From: Sphingopyxis sp. | GTDB lineage: Bacteria; Pseudomonadota; Alphaproteobacteria; Sphingomonadales; Sphingomonadaceae | Assembly: GCA_013823985.1 (NCBI GenBank) | Contig: PNNB01000020.1 | Span: forward strand, 43,772 to 107,771 | DNA length: 64,000 nucleotides | Direction: 5' to 3' | Shown here: positions 35,235 through 45,050 of the stretch, piece by piece | How positions within the stretch are numbered: the first letter of the stretch is position 1 | How the letters are laid out: every line of letters begins with the position of its first letter | Made by a program: the position numbers and the translations under genes | Notes under the pieces: model-generated | Seen by the model: only the letters and a program-made list of their open reading frames with translations | Database searches by the model: none | Told to the model about the DNA's origin: nothing

Positions 35235-38200
35235 ATGAGCTATGTGCCCTTTGTCCCTTTGCGTGTGTTTTCCGCCTACACCATGCTGGAAGGCGCAATT
35301 GAGCCAAAGGCGATTGGCGAAGCGGCCAAGAAGCTCGGTTTTCCGGCAATAGCGATCTGCGACCGTAACGGGTTATACGGCGTCATGCCCTTTCAGGATG
35401 GCGCAAAATCCAAAGGGATCCAGCCGATAATTGGCACATTGCTCGGTGTGCGGCGGCCCGGAGGGGATGGTCACTTCGTCCGTGACTGGCTGGCGCTTTA
35501 TGCACAAGACGAGCGCGGATACAATAATCTGTGCCGGCTTGTCTCCATGGCGCATCTTGACCGTCCGGAAGAATTTGATGCCCACGTCACGATGGACCAA
35601 ATGGCCGAGTTTACCGACGGCTTGATTGCCTTGACCGCCGGTAGCGAAGGGGCATTGGCAAAATTGTTGGCAGACGGACAAAATGCTGCCGCCGCCGACT
35701 ATATCGGAACTTTGCAAAGCTTCTTTCCCGGACGGCTTTATATCGAGTTGAGCAGGCGAAATGATCCCGTCGAAGAAGCCGCGGAAGATGCCTTAATAGA
35801 TCTCGCCTATCAACATGACATCCCGCTGGTCGCCACCAACCCGGCTTTTTTCGCTGAACCTGAATTTTTCGACGCCCATGACGCGATGCTGTGCATCTCG
35901 GATGGCGAATATGTTGAAAACACGGAACGTCGGCGCAGCAGCCGCGACACGTGGATTAAGACCGGCAAGCAAATGGGCCAGTTGTTCGCCGATGTACCCG
36001 AGGCGATCAAGAATACCTTAGTCATTGCGCGACGCTGCGCAGCCTTGGCCCCGTATCGCAACCCAATTCTACCAAGCTTGGCCGGAGACAAAGAGGCCGA
36101 GGAACTACAATTGCGTGAGGATTCGCGGATCGGCCTTGAAAAGCGCCTCGCGACGGCAGGTATAACCGATGAGGCAGCGCGCAAAGTATATTTTGATCGC
36201 CTTAAATTTGAAGCCGATGTTATTTGTTCGATGGGCTTTTCGGGCTACTTCCTGATCGTTGCTGATTTCATCAAATGGGCAAAGGAGCAGGATATTGCGG
36301 TGGGTCCTGGCCGTGGTTCGGGGGCCGGCTCTCTCGTCGCCTGGGCGCTGACCATTACCGATCTTGATCCCATCCGGCTTGGCCTCCTGTTCGAACGCTT
36401 TTTGAATCCTGATCGTGTATCGATGCCCGACTTCGATATCGACTTTTGCGAAACGCGGCGCGGCGAAGTCATTCGCTACGTGCAGAAGAAATACGGCCAC
36501 AGGCAAGTTGCACAGATCATTACGTTCGGAAAGTTGAAGGCACGGGCCGTGTTGCGCGATACGGGACGTGTGCTCCAGATGAGCTACGGGCAGGTCGACC
36601 GGCTGTGTAAGCAAGTTCCCAATCACCCGACCGATCCGTGGGATCTCAAGCGCGCCTTGAGTGGTGTTGCGGAACTTCGGGAAGAATATCGCCGCGATGA
36701 ACAGGTTAAACGGCTGTTTGATCTAGCGATGAAGTTAGAGGGCTTGCCGCGTCATAGTTCAACGCATGCGGCAGGCGTTGTCATTGGCGACCGCGAGCTT
36801 TCCGAGTTGGCACCGCTTTACCGTGACCCGCGATCCGACATGCCGGTTACGCAATTCGACATGAAATATGTCGAAAGCGCGGGATTGGTGAAGTTCGACT
36901 TTTTGGGACTCAAAACGCTATCCGTGTTGCAAAAGGCATGCAAAATGCTGGCGAACAGGGGCGTCCATGTAAATCTAGACCTGCTGCCCCATGACGACGC
37001 CGAAGTTTATGAGTTGCTGCAGCGCGGCGATACGGTGGGTGTGTTCCAGCTTGAATCGGAAGGAATGCGCCGCACACTCGCCGCGGTGAAGCCCACCAAT
37101 TTTGGGGACATTATCGCACTTGTGTCATTGTACCGACCGGGTCCGATGGATAATATTCCCATGTTTGGCCGCCGAAAAAATGGCGAAGAGACCATCGAAT
37201 ATCCTCACCCTTTGCTTGAGCCTGTATTGAACGAAACCTACGGAATTTTCGTCTATCAGGAACAGGTTATGCAGGCCGCCCAGATTCTGGCCGGCTACAG
37301 CCTTGGTGAAGCAGATTTGCTGCGCCGTGCTATGGGCAAGAAGATCCAGGCGGAGATGGATGCGCAGCGGCAAAGGTTTGTCACCGGATGTGCAACACAT
37401 GATATCCCGCCAAACCGTGCAAACGAACTGTTTGATTTAATCGACAAATTTGCAGGCTACGGGTTTAACAAGAGCCATGCTGCTGCCTATGCAGTCCTCG
37501 CCTATCAAACGGCTTGGCTGAAAACGCACCATCCGCAGGAATTTTTTGCGGCATCGATGTGCTTCGATATGCACCAGACCGATAAGTTGGGCATTTTCAT
37601 TGATGATATGCGGCGTCTGGAGATCAACTGCTTGCCGCCCGACATCAACTATAGCGAGGCGGAATATACCGTCGAAAGTGACCATGAAGGTGGTCTGGCG
37701 GTTCGTTACGCATTGGGTGGTATCAAGAACGTCGGCGAAAAGGCAATGGAAGCTATCGTTGCAGAGCGCGCGAAAAGCGGGCCTTTTGCCAGCCTCGATG
37801 ACTTCGCCAATCGTGCCGATCCGGCGCAGTTAAACCGGCGCAGCCTAGAAAATCTCGCCGCTGCGGGGGCGTTCGATAGCCTCGATTCCAATCGCGCCGC
37901 GGTACACGCTGCGGCCGAAACATTACTGGCCGCCGCACAGTCGGCGCGCGATTCACGCGAAAGCGGTCAAGGCGGCCTGTTCGGCGAAGGCGGTTCGGAT
38001 ATTGCGAAGCTTCGTATTGATCGAAATGTGGAGTGGGCACTCGGCGAACAGATGAACCGTGAAAAAGAGGCGTTCGGCTTCTATTTTTCGGCCCATCCTT
38101 GCTCGCAATATGATGCGATAGCCGCCAGTCATGGCGCGAAGAGCTATGCCACCTGGTTGGAAAGTGGTCCCATTCCTGAAGGCGTGCGCCGGGCGGCTAC

Positions 38201-38711
38201 GATTTCAGCATTGATCGAAGGCGTGCGTTGGCGGGAATCGCGCAAGGGCAAACGGTTCATGGTCGCCGACTTTTCAGATCAAAGCGGTCAGTTTTCGGTG
38301 CGCTGCTTTGACGAGGCCGTAGGCTTGATGCTGTCCGAATGGGCAAAGGAAGCCGCGTGCCTGCTACTGCATTGCGAGATGGATATGCGTGCAGGCGACG
38401 AGGTCCCGAGCTTTACCGTAAAAAGCGCCAAGCCGCTGAGCAGTTTGACCGGTGTTTCGCGGTTGAAAATGCAGCTCGATGTGACAAGCGAGCAGGCGTT
38501 CGCGCATTTAGCCGAGATCGTGGCGCCTTTGCATGGCGGCAAAAGCGAGCTGGTCATCAAAACGCGGGCAGCCGACGGGCGCTGGACCCACATTGTCTTG
38601 GGAAGACGCTACCAGTTGGACGCATCATTGCTCGATAAACTAAAGGCTATCGACGGCATCGCAAATGTAGAGCTTGCGCCATTAGGTCCAGTTTTGGCAT
38701 TGGTGCATTGA
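35235..38711 (+). CDS. dnaE: DNA polymerase III subunit alpha
   Basis: Replicative DNA polymerase. 1158 residues: PHP domain (1-270), palm with GPGRGSGAGSLVAWAL and the catalytic aspartates of PDFDIDF (about 398-404), fingers with the GMRRTLAAVKPTNFGD region, tandem HhH, and OB-fold near 1000-1080. The PHP metal ligands are missing: FVPLRVFSAYTM replaces the HLRVHSxYS pattern, ICDRNGLYG has Arg for His, and VATNPAFF replaces VATNDxHY. Any PHP exonuclease or pyrophosphatase activity is therefore lost, and proofreading depends on DnaQ. The gene seems to be transcribed alone. Confidence 0.97.
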   Translation: MSYVPFVPLRVFSAYTMLEGAIEPKAIGEAAKKLGFPAIAICDRNGLYGVMPFQDGAKSKGIQPIIGTLLGVRRPGGDGHFVRDWLALYAQDERGYNNLCRLVSMAHLDRPEEFDAHVTMDQMAEFTDGLIALTAGSEGALAKLLADGQNAAAADYIGTLQSFFPGRLYIELSRRNDPVEEAAEDALIDLAYQHDIPLVATNPAFFAEPEFFDAHDAMLCISDGEYVENTERRRSSRDTWIKTGKQMGQLFADVPEAIKNTLVIARRCAALAPYRNPILPSLAGDKEAEELQLREDSRIGLEKRLATAGITDEAARKVYFDRLKFEADVICSMGFSGYFLIVADFIKWAKEQDIAVGPGRGSGAGSLVAWALTITDLDPIRLGLLFERFLNPDRVSMPDFDIDFCETRRGEVIRYVQKKYGHRQVAQIITFGKLKARAVLRDTGRVLQMSYGQVDRLCKQVPNHPTDPWDLKRALSGVAELREEYRRDEQVKRLFDLAMKLEGLPRHSSTHAAGVVIGDRELSELAPLYRDPRSDMPVTQFDMKYVESAGLVKFDFLGLKTLSVLQKACKMLANRGVHVNLDLLPHDDAEVYELLQRGDTVGVFQLESEGMRRTLAAVKPTNFGDIIALVSLYRPGPMDNIPMFGRRKNGEETIEYPHPLLEPVLNETYGIFVYQEQVMQAAQILAGYSLGEADLLRRAMGKKIQAEMDAQRQRFVTGCATHDIPPNRANELFDLIDKFAGYGFNKSHAAAYAVLAYQTAWLKTHHPQEFFAASMCFDMHQTDKLGIFIDDMRRLEINCLPPDINYSEAEYTVESDHEGGLAVRYALGGIKNVGEKAMEAIVAERAKSGPFASLDDFANRADPAQLNRRSLENLAAAGAFDSLDSNRAAVHAAAETLLAAAQSARDSRESGQGGLFGEGGSDIAKLRIDRNVEWALGEQMNREKEAFGFYFSAHPCSQYDAIAASHGAKSYATWLESGPIPEGVRRAATISALIEGVRWRESRKGKRFMVADFSDQSGQFSVRCFDEAVGLMLSEWAKEAACLLLHCEMDMRAGDEVPSFTVKSAKPLSSLTGVSRLKMQLDVTSEQAFAHLAEIVAPLHGGKSELVIKTRAADGRWTHIVLGRRYQLDASLLDKLKAIDGIANVELAPLGPVLALVH

Positions 38712-38737
38712 GAGCTTAAAAATCAAAGGAGAGAGCG

Positions 38738-40336
38738 ATGCGCGGCACCATGCAAGATTGGGATTTAAGGGTAACACACCTGATCGATTATGCGGCGCGG
38801 GAACACGGAACGCGGGAAATCGTAACCCGCTGGGCCGATGGCAGCGTTGAGCGGTCAAACTGGGCAAATGTAGCCGCTGAAGCACGCAAATTGTCACAAG
38901 CTTTCGCCGGTTTCGGACTCAAAAAAGGCGACCGAATCGCGACCTTTGCCATGAACCACCACCGGCATCTGGCGGCTTGGTACGGGGCTATCGGGTTCGG
39001 TGGCGTTATTCATACTGTGAATATCCGGTTGTTCGACGAAGACCTGATCTACATCATGAACCACGCCGAAGACAAAGTGCTGATGTACGACGCCGCGTTC
39101 CAGCCCATCGTTGACAGGCTTAAACCGCATTTGAAGACCGTAGAGCATTATATCGTGTTTGATGATGCGTCGAGCTACGGCGCATTGTTGGCGGCGCAGG
39201 ATGGCAATTATGAATGGGCCACTGGCGACGAGCGCGACCCGTGCATGCTGTGCTATACAAGTGGTACGACAGGAAACCCGAAGGGAGTCCTGTATCAGCA
39301 CCGTTCGACCATGTTGCATGCCATGGCCGAAATAGCGCCATCGGTTTTCGATCTAAGTCCGCAGGCCACGCTGCTTCCAATCGTCCCGATGTTCCATGCG
39401 GCGAGCTGGGGATTGCCCTTTGCCGGTGCCGCTGCGGGCGTCAAATTTGTTTTTTCTACAACCAACGAAGCCCCGATCCTCCACAAGTTGATGTTGGAGG
39501 AAGGTGTCACGCACAGCGCAGGCGTCCCTACTGTTTGGTTGGCGATGTTTGGCCATCTGGATGCTGAGGCGGCTGCAGGACGCTCTGGTTCACTCGGCAA
39601 GCTGAAACTGGTCACCATCGGCGGATCCGCTGCTCCGCGTGCCATGATCGAACGTCTGATGAAGTCCGGCGTGCGCGTCAGTCACGCATGGGGCATGACC
39701 GAAACGTCGCCTATCGGGACAATGGGCTCACCGACACCAAACTGGGACGAACTGACGCTGGATGAGCAGATTGACGTCGTGTGCAAGCAGGGCAGGGTGC
39801 CCTTCGGCGTCGAACTGCGCGTGATCGACAAGGACGGAAACGTTGCGCCACGCGACGGCGTAACCTCAGGCGCGCTGCAAATTCGGGGTCCATGGGTCAT
39901 CAAACGCTATTTCAAGGCGGAGGAAGATGCTGTCGACCCGGATCAATGGTTCGACACCGGCGATGTTTCGGTCTTGCATCCCGACGGCACGATGCAAATC
40001 ACAGACCGCGTGAAGGACGTGATCAAATCGGGCGGTGAATGGATCAGCTCGGTCGAACTCGAGAATATTGCTGTTGGGTGTCCGGGAATAGCCGAAGCCG
40101 GCGCGATTGGTGTGCCGCATCCCAAATGGGATGAGCGTCCGGTGTTGATCGCGGTTAAAAAGCCCGGGGCCGCGGTCGATGAGGAGATGGTGAAATCCTA
40201 TTTGGCCGAACGGATCGTGAAGTGGTGGATGCCCGACCGTGTTCTGTTCGTTGACGAATTACCGCACACAGGAACAGGCAAGATTCAAAAAGTTGCTTTG
40301 CGTCAGCAATTCAAAGACTTTGTGCTGGAGGGATGA
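38738..40336 (+). CDS. AlkK-like medium/long-chain acyl-CoA synthetase
   Basis: Activates fatty acids to acyl-CoA through acyl-AMP. 532 residues of the ANL superfamily: P-loop CYTSGTTGNPKGVLYQHRS (about 171-189), WGMTETSPIGT, WFDTGDV (about 403) and the C-terminal catalytic lysine in TGTGKIQK (about 512). The whole sequence closely follows the pattern of AlkK of alkane degraders (EHGTREIVTRW start, HAEDKVLMYD, GGEWISSVELE). A GGAGAG ribosome binding site precedes ATG. The next gene starts inside its stop codon region. Confidence 0.92.
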   Translation: MRGTMQDWDLRVTHLIDYAAREHGTREIVTRWADGSVERSNWANVAAEARKLSQAFAGFGLKKGDRIATFAMNHHRHLAAWYGAIGFGGVIHTVNIRLFDEDLIYIMNHAEDKVLMYDAAFQPIVDRLKPHLKTVEHYIVFDDASSYGALLAAQDGNYEWATGDERDPCMLCYTSGTTGNPKGVLYQHRSTMLHAMAEIAPSVFDLSPQATLLPIVPMFHAASWGLPFAGAAAGVKFVFSTTNEAPILHKLMLEEGVTHSAGVPTVWLAMFGHLDAEAAAGRSGSLGKLKLVTIGGSAAPRAMIERLMKSGVRVSHAWGMTETSPIGTMGSPTPNWDELTLDEQIDVVCKQGRVPFGVELRVIDKDGNVAPRDGVTSGALQIRGPWVIKRYFKAEEDAVDPDQWFDTGDVSVLHPDGTMQITDRVKDVIKSGGEWISSVELENIAVGCPGIAEAGAIGVPHPKWDERPVLIAVKKPGAAVDEEMVKSYLAERIVKWWMPDRVLFVDELPHTGTGKIQKVALRQQFKDFVLEG

Positions 40337-40776
40337 GCATGTCCGAAAGTTATATTGATCCAACGCGCGAAGCTTTTGACCTCTTCAAACAATTGCCGCG
40401 CGATGAGCCCATCAACATGCTAAACCTTCTGCGCTTTAATGAGGATGCAGCTTATCCCGCAGACCATCCGAACGCTGCGCACGGTTGGAGCGGCGCGCGC
40501 GCCTATGAGGAATATGGAAAGACGAGTGGGCCTATATTCCAACGTGTCGGCGGAAAGATTATCTGGCGTGGGAAAATGGAGGTCATGGTAACTGGGCCAC
40601 AGGAAAACCAGTGGGATTCTGCATTTATTGCATATTATCCCGACAGCGCCGCATTTCTCGAAATGGTGACCGACCCCGACTATCGCAAAGCTGTCGTGAA
40701 CCGGCAGGCTGCGGTCCAGACAAGCCGGTTAATACGCTTCAAACCGCTGGAGGGCGACGACACCACCTTCGGTTAA
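40333..40776 (+). CDS. DUF1330-like protein
   Basis: 147 residues, soluble. It resembles the DUF1330 family (dimeric alpha/beta ferredoxin-like fold): INMLNLLRF (28-36), YEEYGKTSGPIFQRVGGKI, and DSAAFLEMVTDPDYRKAVVNR, the usual ending. Function unknown. It overlaps the acyl-CoA synthetase by 4 bases, so it is probably made together with it and may act in fatty acid use. The stop lies in the palindrome TTAA shared with the convergent radical SAM gene. Confidence 0.85.
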   Translation: MSMSESYIDPTREAFDLFKQLPRDEPINMLNLLRFNEDAAYPADHPNAAHGWSGARAYEEYGKTSGPIFQRVGGKIIWRGKMEVMVTGPQENQWDSAFIAYYPDSAAFLEMVTDPDYRKAVVNRQAAVQTSRLIRFKPLEGDDTTFG

Positions 40777-41861
40777 AAAAGGTTGAGCTGTCCGTTCACA
40801 TTAGGCGGCACAAAAAGGTCACTGCGCACCGACCATTTCGATGACCCCAAGCCATTTCTTTTTTTGGCGATACGCATCCTGGCTCGGATCAAATCCGCCC
40901 AAGAGCCTGATCCTCGCATACGGCTGAAAAAAGCGGGATCATTATCTTTGCCGCCGCGCAAGTCGCGGATGATGTTCATAACCTTCGATGCGCGATCCGG
41001 GAAATGGGTATCAAGCCATTCCCGGAATAGGGGTGCCACTTCGTGTGGCAATCGGATCGGAATCCAGGAAATGCTTTGCGCCCCATATTCCGCGGCAGCA
41101 GCCACAAGAGCTTCGATTTCGGTGTCGGTGATCCCAGGTATAATTGGCGCAATGTTGACATGGACATAAATCCCCGCATCCGTCAGGAGCCGCACGGCTT
41201 CCAGGCGCTTTTGCGGGGTCGACGCCCTGGGCTCCAATATCCGGGCCAATTTAGCGTCCAGCGTAGTCACGGACAAAGCAACGCCGGTCAGATTGTCTTT
41301 TGCCAAATTGGTAAGCAGCGGGATGTCTTCCACAGCCTTGGCCGATTTTGTGGTTATCACAATCGGATGCCTCGTTTCGACCATGACCTCGAGTATTTGA
41401 CGCGTGATCCGATATGTCCGCTCGATGGGCTGGTATGGATCGGTGTTTGTTCCGATAGCGATAGGGGCAGGGCGGTAGCCCTTTTTGGCGAGCGTCTTGC
41501 GCAGTAAAGAGGCGGCTTGCGGCTTTGCAAATAACCGACTTTCAAAGTCCAGCCCTGGCGACAGGTCATGATATGAATGGCTTGGCCGCGCGTAGCAGTA
41601 AATACACCCATGTTCGCAGCCACGATAGGCGTTCACCGAACGGTCAAAAGGAATGTCCGGCGATGCATTGAAACTGAGAATGGATTTGGGATGCTCTTCG
41701 GTTACCGTAGTACGAAGGCGTGGCGCACCGCCATCTTGCCATTCCCGTTCGTCTAACCAATCGCCATCAAGTTGCCGATCCGGCAAGTTGAACCGGACGG
41801 GTACACGGTTTTCGACGGCACCTCTGCCGGAAACAGGATTAGAAGATGTAAGCTTCGACAC
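40773..41861 (-). CDS. PA0069-type radical SAM protein
   Basis: 362 residues with the iron-sulfur motif C82xxxC86xxC89 (RGCEHGCIYCYARPSH). The fold resembles spore photoproduct lyase relatives: NAYRGCEHGCIYC, IGTNTDPYQPIERTYRITR, ITTKSAKAVEDIPLL, and NIAPIIPGITDTEIEAL. The substrate of this family is not known. It is transcribed toward the DUF1330 gene and shares four bases with it. The start ATG lies 20 bases from the end of a short gap before moaB. Confidence 0.88.
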   Translation of the reverse strand: MSKLTSSNPVSGRGAVENRVPVRFNLPDRQLDGDWLDEREWQDGGAPRLRTTVTEEHPKSILSFNASPDIPFDRSVNAYRGCEHGCIYCYARPSHSYHDLSPGLDFESRLFAKPQAASLLRKTLAKKGYRPAPIAIGTNTDPYQPIERTYRITRQILEVMVETRHPIVITTKSAKAVEDIPLLTNLAKDNLTGVALSVTTLDAKLARILEPRASTPQKRLEAVRLLTDAGIYVHVNIAPIIPGITDTEIEALVAAAAEYGAQSISWIPIRLPHEVAPLFREWLDTHFPDRASKVMNIIRDLRGGKDNDPAFFSRMRGSGSWADLIRARMRIAKKRNGLGSSKWSVRSDLFVPPNVNGQLNLF

Positions 41862-41917
41862 TCCGCCTGAATGGCAGAGTTAAGAGAACAAATAAAGAAC
41901 AAAAGTGTCACGAACTT

Positions 41918-42445
41918 TTAAACTTCGCGCAATCTCGGCATCAGCTCGACAAAGTTGCAGGGCCGGTGCCGGCTATCCAGTTGATGCACCAAAATCTGGT
42001 CCCAGCCATCTTTAACGGCGCCGTTGGAGCCGGGTAGCGCAAAGATATAAGTCCCGCGCGCCAACACTGCACAGGCTCGCGATTGTACGGTGGATGTTCC
42101 AATCGAAGCGAAACTGAGCCAGCGAAACAATTCACCGAAACCCGGGATATCTTTCGATTTGACCCGATCCAACGCCTCGGGCGTAACATCGCGACCCGTG
42201 AGGCCGGTTCCTCCGGTCGAGATGACGACATCTATTCGGTCGTCATCTATCCAGTTATGCAAACGTGCGGTCAATAATGCGACATCATCGCGCAAGATTG
42301 CGCGCTCTACAATTCGGTGTCCGGCTGCCGTAATCCGCTCGGCCAATATGTTTCCGCTTGTATCGTCTTCTGTTGTGCGCGTGTCCGATACCGTCAACAA
42401 CGCAATATTGACGGGTTTAAAAAGCCGGCTTTCATCGAGAGGCAA
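41918..42445 (-). CDS. moaB: Molybdenum cofactor biosynthesis protein B
   Basis: Adenylyltransferase-like protein of molybdenum cofactor synthesis (MoaB/MogA fold). 175 residues with IALLTVSDTRTTEDDTSG (about 13-30), VISTGGTGLTGRDVTPEAL (about 74-92) and IFALPGSNGAVKDGWDQIL. It overlaps the end of the lytic transglycosylase gene by 14 bases. It lies 20 kb from moaC/moeA. Confidence 0.94.
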   Translation of the reverse strand: MPLDESRLFKPVNIALLTVSDTRTTEDDTSGNILAERITAAGHRIVERAILRDDVALLTARLHNWIDDDRIDVVISTGGTGLTGRDVTPEALDRVKSKDIPGFGELFRWLSFASIGTSTVQSRACAVLARGTYIFALPGSNGAVKDGWDQILVHQLDSRHRPCNFVELMPRLREV

Positions 42446-44174
42446 TGGAGCCTCCCGTCATGCGCCGTGCCAAGACATTGCCATTGCCATCCGGGAAATT
42501 CGGCCAGAGATATTGAGCCAGACCCTTAAGGCTTCCTGATGCCTTGTTCTCGCGCATCTCGTAAATCCAGTAATTGCGCAAAATTATCGAAACATAGCCA
42601 CGCGTTTCCCAATAGGGGATGGATTCAACAAACAGCAGCGGATCGCCATTGTCCCGAATTTCCATATTCCAGCGGGCGAGGGGGGTAGGACCTGCATTGT
42701 AAGCCGCAATCACTTTGGGCAGAAGTCCGCCAGTCGAGGGCATATCGCGAAGCTTTTCCAAATAGGACTGCCCATATTCCAGATTGACGGAAGGACGGTC
42801 GAGTTCCGAGGCGACGAAGCTGTTACCTCGTGCGCGGGCAATATCTTGCGCTGTTCCGGGACGGACTTGCATCAACCCCCGCGCGCCCGCCGGGCTTATT
42901 ACGTCGGTTCGGAATGTGGATTCCTGAAGAGCATGGGCGTAGACCAGCGACGGTGTTACGCGCCAGCCACCTGTTGGTTCCCAATTGGGCATGGGATACC
43001 TTGCCATTGCATTGCTCTGGTCGCGCGAAGGTCCGTAATGTCCCATCCAATATTGAGTCGATGCCAAGTTGAGCGAACCAGCAAGCTGCGCAAGGTTGGC
43101 ATGTTGGCGTGCATCCCCGATTTTCGCCTGATGCCGAAGGGCTTCGTCCGCCAATTTGGTCTGGCCGACTTCGGTAAGAGCCACGGCAAGGACCGCATTT
43201 TCCTGATCTTTGAGGGCATTCCAGTCGAGCTTGGAAATCTTTGCAGCTTTCTTGGCGATCGGCTCCATTCCGAGAGACTCGCTTGCAAGCAAACCATAAA
43301 AGGTTTCAGGCAACTTGGCCGCATATTGCATGCGCGGCTGCACCTGTTGTGGTTGCTTCGCCGCCATGGCCGCGCGCGCACTCCAAAACAGTCCGGCCGC
43401 CTTCAGGTCATCATTCCCGGCAAGCCGCGCCACGCTGTCAAAAGCTTCAAAGGCTGCAGCATAGTCCTTTAACCGCCAGGATGCCAAACCATATGCCCAG
43501 GATGCTTGGGTCGCCCAATCACCTCCAGAGGCCCGGGCAACACCGGCAAGGCGTTTGGCCGACAAGTCATCATTTTCGATATAGTAAGACCATGCCACAC
43601 GGTACCGAAGTTCCGTTAATGCATCCGTAGTGAGATCGTTTGCTTTGCTTTCCAATAGCCGTTCGGCGGAGGCGGGGTCGTCATTCTTGATGAAGACCTG
43701 CAGTTCGCTGCGCAAGGAATCACTGGCTGCATTCGCAGGAAGATCCCGTTTCGGCGCTCCGCCAAGCCAGGCAAAGCGGCGTATCCCGGGCCGATCCGGC
43801 AAGGCATCCGCCCCGCGTTTTTTTGCCATCGCGGCCAATTGCTCTGCTTGCGGCAAATAAGGCGCACTTTGCAGCAGTGCCTGCAAACGCTCGGCGTCGA
43901 CCTTTGGGCTGTTCGGAGCGAGATAATATTCGGCCCTCGCCATCGCGGCCATGGGGCCTTGGGGTGCTTTATCGAGAAGCTTTTCGGCTTCGTCCCATTT
44001 CTGCGCTTTGATAGCTTGATAAATGGCGACAAAGGTCTGCTTTTCGTTGCTGTCCAAAACGGTCGGAGCAGGCTGTGCGGAAACGATAGCCCGGAAGCCT
44101 TCACTCGTATTAGCGTGAACAGCGGATAGAGGAATGAGCGTCGCTGCAAAAATTGCCAGTCGGAACTTTTTCAC
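42432..44174 (-). CDS. Soluble lytic murein transglycosylase (Slt-like)
   Basis: Cleaves peptidoglycan glycan strands to 1,6-anhydromuramyl products. About 580 residues: signal peptide KKFRLAIFAATLIPLSAVHA, a long helical superhelix (30-410) and the SLT catalytic domain near 430-570 with HALQESTFRTDVISPAGARG, in which the Glu is the catalytic acid, and LMQVRPGTAQ and IAAYNAGPTPLARW. GTG 44174 is chosen as start because it overlaps the stop of the UDG-like gene as GTGA and directly precedes a good signal peptide; the longer frame adds 13 residues. Confidence 0.92.
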   Translation of the reverse strand: MKKFRLAIFAATLIPLSAVHANTSEGFRAIVSAQPAPTVLDSNEKQTFVAIYQAIKAQKWDEAEKLLDKAPQGPMAAMARAEYYLAPNSPKVDAERLQALLQSAPYLPQAEQLAAMAKKRGADALPDRPGIRRFAWLGGAPKRDLPANAASDSLRSELQVFIKNDDPASAERLLESKANDLTTDALTELRYRVAWSYYIENDDLSAKRLAGVARASGGDWATQASWAYGLASWRLKDYAAAFEAFDSVARLAGNDDLKAAGLFWSARAAMAAKQPQQVQPRMQYAAKLPETFYGLLASESLGMEPIAKKAAKISKLDWNALKDQENAVLAVALTEVGQTKLADEALRHQAKIGDARQHANLAQLAGSLNLASTQYWMGHYGPSRDQSNAMARYPMPNWEPTGGWRVTPSLVYAHALQESTFRTDVISPAGARGLMQVRPGTAQDIARARGNSFVASELDRPSVNLEYGQSYLEKLRDMPSTGGLLPKVIAAYNAGPTPLARWNMEIRDNGDPLLFVESIPYWETRGYVSIILRNYWIYEMRENKASGSLKGLAQYLWPNFPDGNGNVLARRMTGGSIASR

Positions 44175-44935
44175 ACTTGGGACCTTTTTGCGAACATCTG
44201 CAAATCCCGCCATGCCTGCGCTTTCAAGGCAGGTCGTGCGATCAGGGTCCGCGGATGAAATGTCGTCAGTACCGGCAAGGTGATGCCGCCATGGTTAATA
44301 TTCCCTAAATTTTGACGAGCTTTCATCAGTTCTTCGCCCAGCAGAGCATAACTTGCCGTCGAACCGAGCAGGATGATCGACTTAGGGCTCACAAGTTCAA
44401 GTTGGTGCAACATGAATTTGGCGAGTCCAGCAAACTCGGTTTCCGGTATCTCACCGGTTGATGGTCGGGTCGTCGCTAAAGTGGACCAATAACATCTATC
44501 AAGGTCGATGCCGATCGCGTGCATCATGCGCCGCAGGAGCTGGCCGCTGCTGCCTTTCGAAAGCGAGCCAGAATCCAAATCATCAGGATCAGGTACATCG
44601 GATATAATCATCACATCCGGATGGGACGGGCCAATGGACGGCATACATCTTGGACCGAAGCTATTGCCCGGCAATGGCGCGCCGGACGAAACCATTTGGC
44701 GCAGGCTTTCAATATCTTTGGGCCACTCAATTGCGGGTTCGCTTGGCGCCGCCTTGGGGATAACATGGGTGGTCTGCGTTTGGGGTTGCGGGTTGGCGGC
44801 AGATTCGTGACGTGCCCCGACCTCCAGCCAGTTCACAGGCAATTCATCGACCGCACTGTCTACACCCGCTAGTTTCCACCACCCATTAAGCGATTGAACT
44901 ATCAGAGATGCGTTAAATTGCCCCTGTTGCTCCAT
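44171..44935 (-). CDS. Uracil-DNA-glycosylase-fold protein, iron-sulfur cysteines missing
   Basis: 254 residues. The C-terminal 170 follow the family 4/5 UDG pattern: VMIISDVPDPDD (in place of GEAPGxxE), GQLLRRMMHAIGIDLDRCYWSTL, LELVSPKSIILLGSTASYALLG and TFHPRTLIARPALKAQAW. The four cysteines that bind the iron-sulfur cluster in family 4 enzymes, and the GEAPG catalytic motif, are absent, so uracil excision is doubtful. The N-terminal 70 residues (LNGWWKLAGVDSAVDE...) are a family-specific helix and linker. It is coupled by overlap to the lytic transglycosylase gene. Confidence 0.75.
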   Translation of the reverse strand: MEQQGQFNASLIVQSLNGWWKLAGVDSAVDELPVNWLEVGARHESAANPQPQTQTTHVIPKAAPSEPAIEWPKDIESLRQMVSSGAPLPGNSFGPRCMPSIGPSHPDVMIISDVPDPDDLDSGSLSKGSSGQLLRRMMHAIGIDLDRCYWSTLATTRPSTGEIPETEFAGLAKFMLHQLELVSPKSIILLGSTASYALLGEELMKARQNLGNINHGGITLPVLTTFHPRTLIARPALKAQAWRDLQMFAKRSQV

Positions 44936-44954
44936 ATTTCCCTTCAGTCACCGG

Positions 44955-44970
44955 TTGACGGCGGGGTCAA
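44955..44970. repeat. Short inverted repeat in the UDG-like / ETF-QO promoter region
   Basis: TTGAC (44955-44959) and GTCAA (44966-44970) separated by six bases, in the 115-base region between two divergent genes. It could be a regulator site or the -35 element of a promoter read on both strands. No -10 element stands at the right distance with confidence. Confidence 0.25.
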
Positions 44971-45050
44971 TTGCTTGGCATGGCAATATTCCACAAGCTG
45001 TTCGGTAATCGGGATGGCCTGAATAGAAGATGGGGTAAAGGAAAAAGGCG

